NCBI GenBank assembly: GCA_951804985.1
Contig: OX638132.1
Location: 13,187,529-13,251,528, forward strand
DNA: 64,000 nt
Source of the DNA: Dryomyza anilis
Taxonomy: Eukaryota; Arthropoda; Insecta; Diptera; Dryomyzidae
Direction: 5' to 3'
The position numbers and the translations under genes were made by a program. Shown here piece by piece: positions 1-11,356 of this stretch. A model generated the notes under the pieces. The model worked only from the letters and a program-made list of their open reading frames with translations. It ran no database searches and was not told where the DNA came from. Each line of letters opens with the position of its first letter. Positions within the stretch are counted from its first letter, which is position 1.

Positions 1-53
1 CTGTGCGTGTTATATTTGTACTCAAAGTGGTGGGACCTACAGTTTATTGCCGA
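1..53 (-). mobile_element. tRNA-derived SINE, 3' fragment
   Basis: This matches the reverse complement of the 3' part of the SINE seen complete at 26179-26478 (the block GTGGTGGGAC...TTTATTGCCGAAT). The match stops abruptly at about 53, where MITE-like sequence begins. The left side is cut by the window edge. Confidence 0.8.
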
Positions 54-150
54 ATCAATAGGATAAATTATTATTTTAATCGGAAAATACCATTAAATAC
101 TAGAAAATACCATGACATTGCCATTGAGTTTATTTGAAAGATTTATGTTT
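54..150 (-). mobile_element. Fragment of TA-flanked MITE (CACCCAG family)
   Basis: The sequence resembles the reverse complement of the middle of the 220-bp MITE at 38294-38513, with shared blocks around GGATAAATTATTATTTTAAT and GACATTGCCATTGAGTTTAT. Neither terminal repeat is present, so it is truncated between two SINE pieces. Confidence 0.6.
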
Positions 151-153
151 TGT

Positions 154-446
154 AGCCGCGGTAGCTCAGTGGTTAGTGCGTTAGACTGCGAGCCGAAAGG
201 TCCCCGGTTCAAGCCTGGACTGGGGCTAACAACATCTTTCATAGAAACATTTTTCTATACCGCGCTACCTCTCGGCAGTAAATGGCAAACCTACGAGAGT
301 AAACATTGCCTATGAAAAGCTCTCACCAGCCGTTCGGATTCGGCAATAAGCCGTAGTACAAATATAACACGCACAGCTCAAAATGGTGAGAGAACTCGGC
401 CTAAGTCCTTATAGGACTGTAGTGCCAAACTATTATTATTATTATA
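154..446 (+). mobile_element. tRNA-derived SINE, copy A
   Basis: A tRNA-like head carries an A-box-like TAGCTCAGTGGTTAG (162-176) and a B box GGTTCAAGCC (206-215), the internal RNA polymerase III promoter of tRNA-derived SINEs. A tRNA-unrelated body follows, ending in a TATTATTATT tail. Seven long copies and one fragment occur in this window. This copy has an internal deletion just after GGCAATAAGC that removes part of the GGTCCCACCACTTTGA block. No protein is encoded; the ORF across the head is incidental. Confidence 0.9.
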
Positions 447-1040
447 ATGTTATTGTATAAATAGGACGACACTTCCATTCCAAAACATTATGGCCCGTAA
501 CTATTTTCAAACTTAACCTGGAGCTTAAATATAATTACGACTTTTTTGAAGGTTTTCCTATGAAAATAAAACCAAAAAACTGTGCATTAAAATAAACTTC
601 AGTTTAAAATTGTCCATAGTTACGCGTCTATCAGTTTAAAAATTGATATTTGCAGGAGAAGCCATCAAAGTTGATTTTATTTAATTGGGTATTAGGTATT
701 AGATAGAAATTTTTATTCAATTTTTAAATATTCTATTTAGAATATTAAGATATACATAAAAAAAGGTTAACTTTGAGAACATGCCAAGTCTACTTATCAT
801 CCCAATAGAAAATAGCATCATTACGTAGTTGATTACAGCCTACTTATTATTGAATCGTAATGCGTGGGAATCTAAATACTGAATTCTGTTTACCTAGGAC
901 AAGTAATGCATTCACTGTAGATTATGAAGTAATGCTATGTAGGATCCACCACTGCATCTAAAGTAAAAAGGAGTCGAATGTTACCTTATGTATACTATTT
1001 AGAAGTATCGTAATATGGGGTCAACCATACATCATCATTT
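447..1040. other. No gene seen; diverged minisatellite margin
   Basis: AT-rich sequence without a supported gene. From about 810 onward, scattered CATTAC/GTAATG words look like decayed relatives of the 44-bp tandem repeat that follows. Confidence 0.5.
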
Positions 1041-1041
1041 C

Positions 1042-1290
1042 AGCATTACTTTTCACGCAATCGTAATGAATATTGGTCACTTTATACATTACTTTGTAGA
1101 CAGTAGTAATGAGGGTAGGTCCATTTGTGCATTACTTTGTACGCAGTAGTAATAAGGGGTGGTTTTACCTGTACATTACTTTGTATGCAGTGGTAATGAG
1201 GGCTGGTTCCTATTGTGCATTACTTTGTACACAGTAGTAATGGGGGGTGATTCTATTTATGCATTATTTTGCACGCAGTAGTAATGAGAT
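1042..1290. repeat. 44-bp tandem repeat with palindromic units
   Basis: About five and a half units of about 44 bp. The word CATTACTTTG (or a close variant) recurs at about 1087, 1130, 1174 and 1218, and as CATTATTTTG at 1262. In each unit CATTACT is followed by AGTAATG about 10 bases later, so each unit can form a small hairpin. Confidence 0.85.
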
Positions 1291-1299
1291 AATGTGCAT

Positions 1300-4190
1300 T
1301 TTATTAGAACAATAAAATATTTATTCACATTTTTAATAAATTATTAATTCAAAAATGTTAAATTAAAGCAGTTTGTAGACAAAATATTGAAGAAAACATT
1401 GGCTACCGTTCGAACTATGTCGGAATATTTCCCATTGGGATGTTGCGAAATGTGAGGGTCCATATATGCTCTCTCATTAAAGTATACTCAAATGTAAGTA
1501 TTTATTTAAACCTTCATTTATAATTGTCTTACAAACGCAATTCATTAATGAGGCAAACGAATCATAATATTACTGAAAAATTAAATCTTCAAAATTATAA
1601 ATTACAAAGTTGAACAGGAACGACTATAATATTAATTAATATTACAATAAATTAAATCTAAACTGTAAGGAAAAGATACCAGTAGATGAAATAAATGATA
1701 TTAAAATAAAACAATATATTTCATATTTAATCCAAATTTTCTACAAAAACATCTTAAATGCCAGACACATCTTATTCCACACACAACATTTTCGTCTCCA
1801 GATTAAAACCTTACTTTGCAAAATGAACTTTATTTAATAAAACACATAACGAACAAAAAAAAAACCAAATAAACGAAATAAAACTCTATACAATGCAAAA
1901 TATTTGAATATTCTTTGTCATGACAAAAATTCACAAGAACGAGTACCAGAACCAGAATAACATCGAGACCAGGACGACGACAACGTACCCTCATCTATAA
2001 TGTACAACTCCTTCGTTGCAAAACATTTTATGGAAAACCTCAAGAGCGTTTTCTTGCAGAGCATGGAGAAGTCTTCTAAATGCGCCATGTTTGAGTACAG
2101 TAGGCAAATTGCAAGTGGGTGAGCATAGGGTAGGAAGAATGGTACGCGTAGTCAGAAGTTATAATCGTAGCATGCATTATAAGTTATAGCATGGCACGAA
2201 GCAAAACTTCTTAAATTTCTAATGAAACATGGTAGAAACATAAAGTAGTTCTAAAGAGGTTGATGGGGGGGTGGATATAAGAGTGGCTGATAGTTTGAGG
2301 GTGTCGAATACCAAGGGTTTTTGTTACTCTGCATAGACATATCGAAGATGTATGTATATATATAAAATGTTATGGTTTGAGTATTACATACCAAAAAGTA
2401 AATTATCGAGACAAAATTTTTGACATCGTTAGAAGCGGGGGTTTTGTGAAGAAGTTATACAGAAACTTTTCTTACCCACATGGCTATATTTGTGTTTTTG
2501 TTCTTATTTTATAAAAAGAAAAATAGAAAATTCTTGAATTTTAGCTATAAAACAAAATACAGTTGGAAAGCGTTTTACAAAAAGTAAAAGATTAAAGCAT
2601 GCTGCTAAAAGTACTTTCGAGGTTGTTGCAAGGATTTCGGAGAAATGTTCAAGTGTAACAAAGTTTGTGGTACACAATTTAAGCAAATGTGCGAGACGCA
2701 GAACATTACCAACCAGTCTTGAGCTTGGAGTTAACTACATTTTTGTGCAAAAATAAATTTTGTACATAATGCGATGCTTAAATAGATTTATTCAAGAAGA
2801 GGGTGAAAATGTACAAAAAGTTAAATTGAAAATCTCATAAAAAAAAAACTTAAATTCTTCCTGTTTTTCTAGAAAAATTTTAAGGACATCACTTAAATTG
2901 CACAGCATCTAAACGATGAATCTTTGCTGTGGGAAAAAATTCTTCAAAGTGACCTGAGGTCAACACGTTGTCTGCAGGACGGACTATCGAAAGATGCTGC
3001 AGTTTCTGGCAAAACTAAAAGGGACAAAGAAAAAGGGTTGATTGACTTTGACAATAAACCGGAAAAGACATGAGTTCTAACTAAAACTTGTTACTTTTTT
3101 TTGGGGTATAATTAAAAGATTTTTTATTTTATTTTCGTTTTTTTTTAATATTATTTTTATTAGTATTTCAAACGTTGATAATAAATCCTCATTACGGCTA
3201 AAACTTTTGGCAAAACAACGAGTCATCCGAAGCATTAGCTTGGCACACAGGACATATATCCTTTTTATTATTAATTAGCAGATTCATCAATTTTAATAAC
3301 ATTTTAGAGCCTAACCCACCCACTATATAAAACCACAACAACACAGCAATGAAAATGAAAACCAAAAAATAACAATGCCGAAATGAAACTGATGAAAAGA
3401 AAATGGCAGAATATGGACAAATTCGCAACCACTGAAAGCTGATTTTTCAAGAAGACAAAAAGGACGAAAATATAAAACTAAAATAACAACAACAAAAAAA
3501 CATATTAAATACTAAAAGGATGCTTTATTTAAGGCGTAAGTGAGTCGGAAAACTAAAAGAAACTATGGTTGGTATGTGTTATATATATTAAATGTAACCT
3601 TAACAGAGCAAATGGCAAATGGCGAGGGTGCCACTGAGTAGTGTTTGAAAAAGGATACAGCATAAAGGATTATTTCGTCTCGACCGAACATGCAATTAAT
3701 TATAAGCTTAAGGCCTTTGCGTACATTGTTGTTGTTGGTGGACTCGGAGAAAACTTTCACCGAGATGCTCAAAGAAAAATTATACTAAAAAGCTAAACAA
3801 CCTTAAAACCATGACTATAACAACAAATAAAATATACAAAAATAAAATATTCTGTCATGTATTTAAGCTGCAAAAACACACTTGGTAGATAATAACCTTA
3901 GCTTATATGGAGACATGTTTTTGTTTAAATATTGCCTCAAGTTCTGAAATTGAAGCACAACATCAATATCAGTAAGGGCTATAGAAATATTAAACTAAAA
4001 ATACTGAATCCCTCAAAAATAAAATTAAACTGAAAATTGCCTAAATTTTTATGTTTTATTCCATATTTTGCAGTTACCAAAACTTAGATATTATTCTATA
4101 CATTTAATTCTAATATTAAATATCATGATTATGCAAAAAAAAGACATGATCCATGCTGTTTTAGTCATAGTCCCCATTAGAGTCTCTAAT
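1300..4190. other. No supported gene
   Basis: AT-rich noncoding sequence with only short ORFs that resemble no family known to me. A 59-nt open stretch at 2060-2118, bounded by good splice-site matches, is reported as a finding only. The runs around 2.3-3.5 kb show no clear repeat structure by eye. Confidence 0.4.
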
Positions 4191-4194
4191 ATTT

Positions 4195-4705
4195 TTATAC
4201 ATTTATCTAAATATTAACATCACCTTCTGAGTTAAATTATAGCCGTCCGTATGTCTGTAGCCGCGGTGGCTCAGTGGTTAGTGCGTTGGACTGCGAGCCG
4301 AAAGTTCCCCGGTTCAAGCCTGGACTGGGGCTAACAACATCTTTCATAGAAACATTTTTCTATACCGCGCTACCTCTCGGCAGTAAATGGCAAACCTACG
4401 AGAGTAAAACATTGCCTATGAAAAGCTCTCACCAGCCGTTCGGATTCGGCAATAAATTGTAGGTCCCACCACTTTGAGTACAAATATAACACGCACTGCT
4501 CAAAATAGTGAGAGAGCTCGGCCTAATTTCTTATAGGACTGTAGTGCCAAACTATTATTATTTATGTCTGTCTCACCGTATACACGGCAATGTGATAAAT
4601 ACTGAACCGATTTTAATGTAATTTAATATGAATAATTGTTAGGTCAAAAGTAAGTCTAATAAACGAAATCGGTTGATGTACACGCCCACCACTTACAAAA
4701 TGAAT
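4195..4705. repeat. Remnant of TATACCCTACAC-type repeat hosting a SINE
   Basis: The sequence outside the SINE (CCGTCCGTATGTCTG..., then GAAATCGGTTGATGTACACGCCC) resembles the inner part of the 33768-35345 element (CCGTCTGTCTGTGCG..., GAAATCGGTCAACGGACACGCCC). The SINE at 4259-4562 sits inside it and the Tc1 element starts at its right end. Confidence 0.5.
4259..4562 (+). mobile_element. tRNA-derived SINE, copy B, with 9-bp target duplication
   Basis: Full-length copy with tRNA-like head, A-box-like and B-box motifs, body and ATT-rich tail. It is flanked by TATGTCTGT at 4250-4258 and again at 4563-4571. Such a duplication is expected for LINE-machinery retrotransposition of SINEs. Confidence 0.92.
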
Positions 4706-4712
4706 CTATATA

Positions 4713-6328
4713 CAGTGGATCCAAGCCAAACTCGAACACTAAACAAAATAATAGTTTTCATGAAAAACAAATGTGATTAACATTAACAATTTTAAAATTC
4801 TAATATTTTTTAAAATTGTGTATTTATTGTTATTATAAAAAAACTGAAAACAATATATAAATCAAAAAAAAAACAATATAAAACCAAAAAAAGTCACAAA
4901 ATCTTGCTCAAGCCAAACTTGGACATTAGCAACACTTCTTAAAATGTGTACAACCCTGGCTTTAAAATACTTCCAACTTAATTTCATATTATTAACGGAA
5001 AATTCCGAATAGTCAAACTTTTTATAAATTAATTGAGACCAAAATATTAAAAAATCGAAATGAGCAGTATTGAGGTGAGAAAATTGGTTATTCAGCATTC
5101 AAAAGATGGAAAATCGGTTCGGGATATATCAAAAATTGTCAATAAGAGTCACTCTACTGTTCATGATATTATAAAACGTTTTAAAACTAAACAACAACTA
5201 GAAAATAAGCCAAAAAAAGCACACACCAAAATTTTCACTGCTGCTGTTGAGCGATATTTAGTACGCCAAATTAAAGAAAATCCGTTTTTAAGCGCACGAA
5301 AGCTAGCTACAGTTGCTGAAAATGATTTAGGAAAAAAGGCCAGCCCGTCTACTATATGAAATATTTTGCACAATGCCAATTTGAATGGCCGTAGAGCCAG
5401 ACAAATACCATTACTTAGCAAACAAAATCAAGCTAAGAGATTACAGTTTGCAAGTGATCACCAAAACAAAGATTTTTTATTCTGGCAGAAGGTTTTATAT
5501 ACAGATGAAAGTAAATTTAACTTTTTCGGATCAGATGGCAAGCCTTATGTCTGGAGAAAATCTAATAAGGAGCTTCTTTTAAAAAATTTGAAACCAACAG
5601 TCAAGCATGGTGGTGGTTCAGTAATAGTATGGGGGTCATTTTCTGCTGCTGGACCAGGGAGCTTACATTTCATTGATGGGATAATGGATCAGAATATATA
5701 TCTTGATATTTTAAAAACTAATTTACCACATTCGATAGAAAAACTGGAACTTGGAAATGACTGGCAATTCTACCAAGATAATGATCCCAAACATAAAGCC
5801 CACAGAGTGCGATCCTGGTTGCTTTATAACTGTCCTCATGTTATGGAAACACCTCCTCAAAGTCCAGACATAAATCCAATTGAAAATTTATGGGAGTATC
5901 TTAATCAGAAAGTTCGAAAACATAAAATATCAAACAAATCTGACTTAAAAACAATTTTGGTAGATGAATGAAATAAAATTGATCATTCTTATTGCGAAAA
6001 ATTGGTAAGGTCTATGACAAATCGCCTTAAAATGGTAAAAAAAATAAAGGACTTCACACAAAATACTAGTGTATTAAAAAAATCAATATTTAATTACTTT
6101 TTGTTATCTGTCCGACTTTAACTTACGCTCGTTTTTTGACTTATTTTGAATTATCATCTATAACTTTAGTTTAAATTAATGAATTTATGTTTTGTTTTTT
6201 GTTACTATTAATAAAATGAATATATTATTTTATAACCATTTACATTTGTGCGTAATAATTTTCTGTTTCTATATATTGGCTGATAAACTTTATATACTCT
6301 AGTGTCCGAGTTTGGCTTGGATCCACTG
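4713..6328 (+). mobile_element. Tc1-like DNA transposon, 1.6 kb, nearly intact
   Basis: The element is bounded by TA dinucleotides at 4711-4712 and 6329-6330, the standard Tc1/mariner target. The ends are inverted repeats starting CAGTGGATCCAAGCCAAACT, identical over 22 bases and differing at one position over 28. It holds a single transposase reading frame broken by two TGA codons. The close match of the two ends and the few disabling changes suggest a fairly recent copy. Confidence 0.95.
5060..6121 (+). pseudogene. Tc1-like DD34E transposase with two in-frame TGA stops
   Basis: One reading frame of 353 codons, the usual length for Tc1 transposases, which bind the terminal repeats and carry out cut-and-paste transposition at TA. 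The N-terminal part has a helix-turn-helix pattern (about residues 20-47, SVRDISKIVNKSHSTVHDII). The catalytic triad is visible: Asp about 149 in TDESKFNFF, Asp about 240 in YQDNDPKHKA and Glu about 275 in PDINPIENLW. Thirty-four residues lie between the last two. Codon 100 (5357-5359) and codon 304 (5969-5971) are TGA. The first is compatible with a CGA arginine codon, the second with the TGG expected near the end of this family; both are single C-to-T or G-to-A changes. The start ATG at 5060 was chosen because it directly precedes the DNA-binding domain. This copy should not make active enzyme unless the stops are read through. Confidence 0.93.
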
Positions 6329-6381
6329 TATGGAGCATTCCACGTCATCTCGTGGATTTTCTACAAACTTGATGAGTTTGT

Positions 6382-7194
6382 GGTACATGTTAGACATCTA
6401 CACAAATGTTTTTGAAGTTTCCTCTGTAAATATGCACTACTGCACTCTAAAATTTTGAATTCATTTTGCAAATGACAGTCGGCAGTATGCTGGTGAAGTC
6501 TCTCGACCGACTGGACTTCACTGCATTGGTGTTATTGGTGTCAAGTATTGTCAAAACACCAAGCCATTCAAAACATTAAATATTTTGAAAAACAAAACCA
6601 AACGACAATACTGTCGCTGAACATGCAACGAATATAGTGGGTGCAGCGAGTGAGCGCAATTATAACGAGCGAGAAGAAGGCAGTTATGTTGTTGTCGGTA
6701 TTTATGTCTTAATAAAAAAATAAAATTAAATTGTACGAAAAAAACAACGCTTTGGTCGAAAAGCAAAATATTCCAAAACCTTTTTTTTTCCAAATTAAAT
6801 AATGTACAAAATTTTGTTTGATAAATAAAAAGCATAATATAAAATATTATATGATTTTCTTATTCCTTTTGTTTTTTTTATATTATTTTTTCTATATTTT
6901 TTTTTCTATATATTTCAATATTAGAGTAAGAATGATAAAATGGCAAATAAACTAAATATTCGGTGTCATAAGCAGTTCATTTCCGTATTTGAATTTTTAT
7001 TGCACATCATCATAGAGCTCTTCACTGCAGTTTTGTTTGTGTTTTATTTTGACAGTACTTGGTGCTTTCTTGTTGTGAGCAACACATTCATTTGATTTTC
7101 AAGCAGAGAGTTGACGACAGCAAATGTTTTGAAACAAAGTGAATGTCTTAAAGTGGGTTTTAAATGCACTTGTGCAGATGTCTAGTACATATGG
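6382..7194. mobile_element. Candidate inverted-repeat element
   Basis: The left end reads GTACATGTTAGACATCTACA and the right end, reversed, reads GTACTAGACATCTGCACAAG. They match over roughly 20 positions with small gaps. No coding capacity is recognised. A short hairpin (GTGAAGTC...GACTTCAC) lies near 6494. Boundaries are approximate. Confidence 0.4.
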
Positions 7195-8030
7195 ATTTAG
7201 TTATGTGTGTAAAATATTAGACATGTTAGTGATCCGGTTACCGATTACCAAAGCAGTATAATATCGCACTTTTTCAATGTTTTCACTAATTCTATGAGTT
7301 ATAATTAATTTTTTAGTTATGGTAAAAAGACAAATAATCTGTGATCAGTAGAGAATTTGTTTAGCTTTTAATTAAAAAATATTACGATGCGACATATATT
7401 TCATAAAATTTATCAATAACACACTTAAATTCATTTCAAAGAGAATTTCGTTGGAAATTGCTTTTTTTTTATTTGAAATCTCCACAAATATCAACATTTT
7501 TTTGTATTCTACCTTCACTAAAATATAAACAATAATCCCGTGAATAACTGATTTCATTGGTATTCTAAAAACGTAAGTGATCGTTCTGACATGGAATGCC
7601 CCATATATATTATTGTTAGGAGCTCTTAACTCTAAAAATTCAAGATACTGCATCTAATATCGAAAAGATAATTTAATTATTTTTTTGTTTTGTTGGAATT
7701 TTAAAAATAAAAGAAGATCAAAATTGATGCCATTTTCGTAATCAACGCCACAAATGTATCCATTTGCAGTAAAATTTGAATTTTGTCAAAATTTGAATTT
7801 TGTCGGGCAGTGTAATCTATAATGATGTTTTTATCGAAAACCTAATCGTTTTCGTTTCAGTATAGATTAACAAAAACGAGAATTGGAGCATATGATATCG
7901 TTTCGATGTCAACATTTTGACCTTTTATTGTAATGCTAAAAACTAAAGAGATATAGAAAATTCGGCTCTGATTACTCAAGAAGATGAAATATTCTTTGAG
8001 TTAAGAGTATATTTTGCGATTTATTTATGT
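7195..8030. other. No gene seen
   Basis: AT-rich. A stretch at about 7730-7815 (CAACGCCACA..., TTTGAATTTTGTCGGGCAG) resembles 29310-29400, so part is probably another dispersed repeat. Confidence 0.4.
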
Positions 8031-8227
8031 ACTAGCTGGACCCGTGCACGACTCGTGTCAAGATTTTGTGAATTATAAGATATGAAGCGGTTTTATTAAT
8101 ATAAAAAACATTTTTATTATTTATATCAGGGGCCCGTGCTTGGCTGTGAATGTTATTTTATTGGTTTTATAAATGTAGTAGCCAAATAATAATTCTCCGC
8201 CAAAACAATTTTTCTCAAAGACAATTT

Positions 8228-8412
8228 TTTCTCAGACTGCCCCGTAAAATTCTTCCCCATAGAATGCTTTCCCGTAGAATTCTTCCCGGTAGAAATCTTC
8301 CCGTAGAACTCATCCCGGTAGAATTCTTCCCGGAAGAAATCTTCCCGTAGAACTCATCCCGGTAGAATTGTTCCCGGTAGATTTCTATCCCGTAGAGTTT
8401 TTCACAGTAGAA
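8228..8412 (+). repeat. Minisatellite, about 20-bp CCCGGTAGAATTCTT units
   Basis: Around nine degenerate copies of the theme TTCCCGGTAGAATTC / CTTCCCGTAGAACTCAT follow each other. An apparent proline/leucine-rich reading frame here is a product of the repeat, not a protein gene. Confidence 0.8.
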
Positions 8413-8415
8413 ATT

Positions 8416-8690
8416 TTAGTGTGGTGAGTTTTAATGTGGTGAGTTTTAGTGTGGTAAGTTTAGGTGAGGTGAATTTAGGTGTGGTGAGTTTTTGTGTGGT
8501 AAGTTTTAGTGTGATGAGTTTTAGTGTGGTGAGTTTTAGTGTGGTGAATTTTATTGTGGTGAGTTTCAATGTGGTGAATTTTAGTGTGGTAAGTTTAGTG
8601 TGGTGACTTTTAGTGTGTTGAATTTTAGTGTGGTGAATTTTAGTGTGGTGAGTTTCATTGTGGTGAGTTTTTATGTGTTGTGGTTGCTTT
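8416..8690 (+). repeat. Minisatellite, 15-bp GTGGTGAGTTTTAGT units
   Basis: About eighteen copies of a 15-bp unit. Because 15 is divisible by three, it yields an open frame that reads as a repeated Val-Val-Ser-Phe-Ser peptide; I consider it an artefact of the repeat. It directly abuts the CCCGGTAGAA array. Confidence 0.85.
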
Positions 8691-8830
8691 TGTATATCTT
8701 TTTTGTATTTGAGTTTTTTGTTTCATCTTTTTAGCTTGTGTTTGTGCTGAATTATGTCGTTTGGAATGTTTAGGTTGTATGGGAGGTACCACGCCCCTTT
8801 GTCCAATCACGCAATCACCTAAATAAAATC

Positions 8831-10084
8831 GATAAAGTTCACTTTAAAAGAAAATCGAAATATTCAAAAAGCTTTAAGTATGTTTGATGGTTGTATGGCT
8901 TGAAACCAAAAATATTTGATTTTATCCAACCAACTTGCAGAGATGAGTTTTGGTCGTACGACATCGACACAAACGATACAAAATCACATACAACATCCTA
9001 TGTAGTACGACAATGTTTTATCGTGTATGGGAGGGAACCTTTACTTTGATTTTTGTAATTTATGAAAATATAGAAATTGATGTTTAACTATTTAACATAT
9101 TCAACATTAGTTTCAGCATTTATGTAATCTAATAATAGGTTGTTATCACAAACCTTCAAGTTAATCTAATATTCCTTTGCTTATAAATAATAATTAAACC
9201 CTTGTCATGTTACAAAAACCCTGACAAAAATTCCTTTAAAATACTACACACGCACACCCAACGAGAGGCTTAGACTAAGCATAAACGTAGCATAAAATAA
9301 TCAATATATTTAAATGAAGCGAACGTAAGTTTGCTAGTCTAAAATATGCTGATAATGGAGATGCTGATAAAGGTTGCTTGCCCAGGACTTCATCTTGAGT
9401 TGTTGTGTGTTTTTGCAAAAACTGTACATTTTCACAAATTCCATAAAATAACTCACACACACACACATCCATACATGCTGAGCATGTATTAAAAGGACTA
9501 CAAGGACGACGTATGTTAAGGGTGGGCACAGTTGCTTATAAGGCGTGGTTGTTGCTGCTTCTTATGATGTTCGAACCCACCCCTATTTTAGGGCATTGGG
9601 CAAAAGTGGCCGTAATAAGAAATTTCCAATAAGATGCTGCCACCATTTTATAACAGACTGACGTCAAAATTATGTATATAAACACCCCTAAATAACAAAA
9701 ACAGTATGTAGATCCTTATTAATGTCCTTTTTATGATAATGTAGAAGTATGCAACATCTGATAAGAAAATGTTTGTATTTTATGAAACTATTACAAATGA
9801 AACCCCAATTGGTGTTGCATATAGCATGAGATATTTTATATTTATTAAACTATTTTATATTTTTGGATACAACAAAAACATTTGTTACTTTTAAAAGCAT
9901 TTTTATAATATAGACAAATGTAAATCGAGAAGTTGGGAAATTTGTTATTGAGAGGCATATTTGTGATTTCTTAAATTATAAAATTGCAAAGTAATATTTG
10001 CTGAGTTTGTTTTAAAAAATTCCTATACAACGAATATTCTAAATTTTGAGCTTATGAAAACATGTTTATTTTTTTTTTCTGTGC
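8831..10084. other. No gene seen
   Basis: AT-rich noncoding sequence with a short CA run near 9453. A more complex stretch at about 9240-9620 shows no recognisable coding signal. Confidence 0.4.
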
Positions 10085-10279
10085 CTCATACACCCAAAGA
10101 ACGAATCAATTGGGGCAACCGTCTTTTTTTGCCAACCGATTTATTTAGTTCTGTCAACATTCGACTGATTCAGTTGTTGCAACACCGCGTATCAGTTCAC
10201 ACAACTAATCAATACAATTGACACAACCAATTTGTTTAGTTGTGGTAGCCAATTTAATTATAAGAAATCGGCCATTATA

Positions 10280-10400
10280 CCTAGCGCTCCAACGTGTTGC
10301 AAACACGAAGTCAGCGTCACAACAGCGTTCCCGAGATCGAACATTGCCGACGATTCGTTGTGCTGCTGACTTCGTGTTTGCAACACGTTGGAGCGCTAGG
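10280..10400. repeat. Perfect 36-bp inverted repeat with 49-bp spacer
   Basis: The left arm at 10280-10315 starts CCTAGCGCTCCAACGTGTTG. The right arm at 10365-10400 is its exact reverse complement. The arms are GC-richer than the surroundings. Confidence 0.95.
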
Positions 10401-10519
10401 GCTGCATATATAAATACAACATATAGAAACACAATAGGAAGTATTCTGTAGAATAGTATGTCTCTAGTGGAAGAAAGTATATTTGAGCTTGAAAAAACCG
10501 AACAGTAAAAACGAACAAG

Positions 10520-10672
10520 CCTTAAAACAATTCCAAATTTTGTTTAAGACGTGGCACGCACTGTCCGCAGCAGAAAACAAAAAATAGTGAAAAAATCTGA
10601 AATCGCCTTAAAACAATTCCAAATATTGTTTAAGACTAAGACGTGGCACGCGCTGTCCGCAAAACAAAACGA
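10520..10672 (+). repeat. Direct repeat pair
   Basis: The block GCCTTAAAACAATTCCAAAT ... GACGTGGCACGC ... CTGTCCGC occurs at about 10520-10572 and again at about 10604-10662. The second copy carries a 6-bp insertion (GACTAA). Confidence 0.85.
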
Positions 10673-11121
10673 GTGAAAAATGTAAAGCTTGCGCGACTGG
10701 TGTTGTCCTGCTTTGGCATCGCTATTATGCAAGACAACTGATTTCACAGTTGAATCAAATAAATATTGGTTGCTACAACTTAATGTTATAGTCAACTAAA
10801 TATTGGTTAGGTCTCATTTTTAATTTAGTTGCCGTGGCAATGGAAACAAAAAAATTGAAAATGGATTAAAAGTTTGTTTCCCCAATCAATGTTGCAGTTG
10901 CTTTAACTAATAGTTGGTTACGCTTCATACTATTGTTTACCACAAATGAATTTCAGTTGAAACTGACTAAATTTGGTAGATGCAAATGAATATTCGTTGA
11001 AACAACTGCACGTCAAGCAATTATTTTTTTGTGTGTATTTTTCAAAAGACATAATACCACATTTATAGAAATTGACCAACTAACTGCCAACTAAATACTT
11101 AATACTAATGATTAAAATGTA

Positions 11122-11353
11122 CACACAGGGAAAAATCAATTTTGCAGGCAACATATTATGTTTGCTACAATATTTTTTGAATTTCTGGACTTTTGAAATA
11201 AATCTATTTATAATAATACATAGCAATATATAATGAAATGAATACCAAAATAATTTTAAAAATTTTTATTTAGAAGTAAAAGCCAATTAAAGTCGGAAAA
11301 TGTATGGCTACAAACATCAATATGTTGCCTGCAAGCTGATTTTTCTTAGCGTG
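11122..11353. mobile_element. 232-bp MITE with TA duplication
   Basis: TA dinucleotides flank the element at 11120-11121 and 11354-11355. The left end begins CACACAGGGAAAAATCAATT and the reversed right end begins CACGCTAAGAAAAATCAGCT. Both then share TTGCAGGCAACATATT. Inverted repeats of about 36 bp without coding capacity fit a Tc1/mariner-type MITE. Confidence 0.85.
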
Positions 11354-11356
11354 TAC

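Larger units (their letters stand above)
8031..8830 (+). repeat. Dispersed repeat starting ACTAGCTGGACCCGTGCACG
   Basis: The start resembles 16892 (AACTAACTGGACCCGTTCAC). The right part (GTATGGGAGGTACCACGCCC...GTCCAATC) resembles the tandem unit at 17.28-17.6 kb, so both belong to one repeat family of unassigned class. The middle has been replaced or expanded by two minisatellites. Confidence 0.6.
10085..11045. mobile_element. Candidate inverted-repeat element with internal palindrome
   Basis: The left end (TACACCCAAAGAACGAATCA) and the reversed right end (TACACACAAAAAAATAATTG) are loosely similar. Both arms are rich in CAACCAA/TTGGTTG words. The middle holds a perfect 36-bp inverted repeat and a direct repeat pair. 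No transposase is visible, so this would be non-autonomous. Boundaries and class are uncertain. Confidence 0.45.

Noticed and set aside
162..225. Functional tRNA gene
   Set aside because: The tRNA-like sequence with A and B boxes is the head of a SINE repeated many times; the acceptor stem is not completed and a SINE body follows.
8421..8606. Repetitive Val-Val-Ser-Phe-Ser protein
   Set aside because: Direct consequence of a 15-bp minisatellite; the frame ends when the unit length varies.
10205..10451. Overlapping similar frames on both strands
   Set aside because: The two peptides resemble each other because of the 36-bp perfect inverted repeat; neither is a gene.
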